Source of the DNA: Rachycentron canadum
Taxonomy: Eukaryota; Chordata; Actinopteri; Carangiformes; Rachycentridae
Length of the DNA: 64,000 bases
Assembly: GCA_038496675.1 (NCBI GenBank)
Contig: CM076650.1
Location: 14,543,902 to 14,607,901 of the forward strand
Reading direction: 5' to 3'
Positions 62,210-64,000 of the stretch are shown here, piece after piece. The translations under genes were made by a program, and so were the position numbers. Position 1 is the stretch's first letter; every line of letters begins with the position of its first letter. The notes under the pieces are model-generated. The model saw only the letters and a list, made by a program, of their open reading frames with translations, did not search any database and was not told the origin of the DNA.

Positions 62210-64000
62210 TTTTTTTTTTTACCCAGCTTGAAGCTACCACCTCAACTTAACTTACTCCTGAATATAAACAAACCTGCTGCTTCGGCTCTACTTCACTGTG
62301 ATGTGTTGTAACAACAGTCAGCCGCTTTGGAGCCACTGTGATTACCAAGGTGTGGGTGTACATTGCATATTAGTGACCGGGGCTCACTGTTTGGGTTGGA
62401 AATCAAGGCGCAGTTTCCGGACTTCTCGAAAGCTCTTTAGCAACACAGTTATTGACTGAGGTTTAATGGAGTTGAGTCCAGAAGAGTTTCTCGGTTTAGG
62501 GTGTTGCTCTCCAATATTGTATATATGGTACAACAGTATAAAAACAACCTACTCCACCTTGCTGCTGCTTTTACCCGTCACACTTCCAGTATAAGCACTT
62601 AAACCTGTTGATTGTAGATTTAAAGAATCACGAGGTTGTATTTCATCAATGAGTACTGTAATGTTAATTGCTTCTCCTTAATTTATTGTGTGGTGGTTTT
62701 AGGATTTCAGAACTATTTGATGTACTTTTGGCACTTTTTATGTTTTTAATTTCAAGACAAAGGACCAGAGGGACAGTGGCTCTTCTCTGCTTGTGAATGC
62801 CTGATGGCTGTATGGTGTTGGATATGCTGTATAGAGTTTTTTTAGAATATAATGTCCATGCATGTGTGTACAGCTCACAAGTTCAGTACTGTACTTTTCT
62901 CATTATGCTAGGTTACTAGAGTGAAGAACATATAACCAAAGCAACAATGTTTCCGCCACTAAATTATTAAAATCTGTCTGTTGTGTTGTGTCATTATCGC
63001 TGGAACTTGAAACGTAACAATAAACCACAGTAAAAGCGAATCTTGTCATTTTGTGATATAGAGGTGAAATGAAACAGTAGATTAATGAATGGATTAATGA
63101 ATACATCATTTTGCAGCCATTCTGATCATGGATAGTGTGAGTCTTCTGTCTGCAATAGATCAATATTTTTGTACATGATCCCTGATAAATAAATGTAATA
63201 AATTAATCTTTTATAACAATAAACCCAATATTTTTGTGTCATGGACAGTTAATTGGCCAAAATAAATTTGAATGTGGGGAAGAAACCAAACCGTTACTGT
63301 CACCCAGCGTCAAAGGAATTTGATATTTTTTTAAATGTCTAGTAAAACTGCTGCAGTGACATACACTTCTTTGCACATTCGATCTGAATCTGTTCAGGAA
63401 ATTAAAAGCCTTTTTGCTAACTGGATTGTAAATATTGAGGCTAAACAAACCTGACAACAGTTTAGTAATTAATGCTGGAGGATGTAATGCCTCTGTCTTA
63501 CCACCAGGAGGCTCATGCAAATACAAAACATAGTTTTCAGCTGAAGCATTGCATTAGTCACTGTAAAAACAGGATTTAAAACCTTCAAAATACTCAGTGC
63601 TAAAATTGTTTTCCTCAAAATTGTGCATCTGCTGGAGGATTTGGTTATTATTTTTACCCGAACTTGACCTAATTTCTTCTTTGGTCATTCCAATGAACTT
63701 GAACATATAACATGATATCAATATAAACATTAGGGTTGTAATCCCATTGCACTAACCTCTTGAAAAGGTCATGCAAACAAAAGAATACACACAAGCTCTT
63801 TATCCCGATGCTATCAACACTCTTAGTATACTCCTTGTATTTATGTTTATCTTATGAGCGGGTTGGTGGGCACAGAGAGAAATATGTTGGATGTACAGTG
63901 TGCGTTTGGAGGCGGTAACCTGGCACATGTTGAGATGTGTGCAGTTTTAAACAGAACCTCGACCTCGAGTGATGCCTGTGTTGGCAGTTGAAGTAAAGAG
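62210..64000. other. Right-edge noncoding sequence
   Basis: After a poly-T run, about 62220-62470 is richer in G+C than the AT-rich sequence after it and includes CCGGGGCTCACTG and TTTCCGGACTTCTCG. It may be a first exon, a promoter or a transposon end, but I recognise no family. From 62600 to 64000 I see no gene. Confidence 0.4.

Noticed and set aside
61566..62240. Frames of 177-221 aa on both strands
   Set aside because: They consist almost entirely of the 500-N gap.

Overview
This is vertebrate nuclear DNA, almost certainly from a ray-finned (teleost) fish. Support comes from intron-split protein genes with GT/AG splice sites, very abundant (CA)n, (CT)n and (TTTC)n microsatellites, and decayed copies of fish-type transposons (a Tc1-like element, an L2-clade LINE, an L1-clade LINE and a hAT-like end). 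Two assembly gaps of exactly 500 N lie at 26120-26619 and 61710-62209, and there is one single N at 23961. No bacterial, phage or CRISPR features are present.

Four protein genes can be read exon by exon. On the minus strand, rab3d (coding 1246-5717, 221 aa, complete, with a 5' noncoding exon ending at 8702) encodes a secretory-vesicle Rab GTPase. Also on the minus strand, pld6 (10429-13400, 236 aa, complete) encodes the mitochondrial-surface phospholipase D / piRNA nuclease family (MitoPLD/Zucchini). On the plus strand, elof1 (14911-16648, 83 aa, complete) encodes the zinc-ribbon transcription elongation factor Elf1. On the minus strand, plppr2 (six coding exons, 31282-52928; the exon carrying the usual N-terminus was not found) encodes a six-pass, catalytically dead relative of lipid phosphate phosphatases. 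pld6 and elof1 are head to head and share a compact promoter with three CCAAT boxes about 30 bp apart. In human, RAB3D, PLPPR2 and ELOF1 lie near one another on 19p13.2 while PLD6 is on chromosome 17, so this looks like conserved synteny with one extra member. The four genes have unrelated jobs; no operon-like or pathway logic links them.

Region by region: 1-8900 is rab3d, with a decayed Tc1 copy in its first intron; 8900-10430 is intergenic with one perfect hairpin; 10430-18200 holds pld6, the shared promoter and elof1; 18200-31280 is a gene-poor, microsatellite-rich stretch with a 44-C homopolymer, a cluster of RFX-like X-box motifs and a gap; 31280-52930 is plppr2, whose long intron (34440-52739) carries a decayed L2 LINE and several short perfect inverted repeats; 52930-64000 has a decayed L1 LINE, the second gap and a candidate two-exon orphan gene.

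The best candidate for something undescribed is that plus-strand two-exon reading frame at 59920-60553 (111 aa, no family recognised). It is a hypothesis, not a proven gene. I saw no convincing novel multi-gene system.
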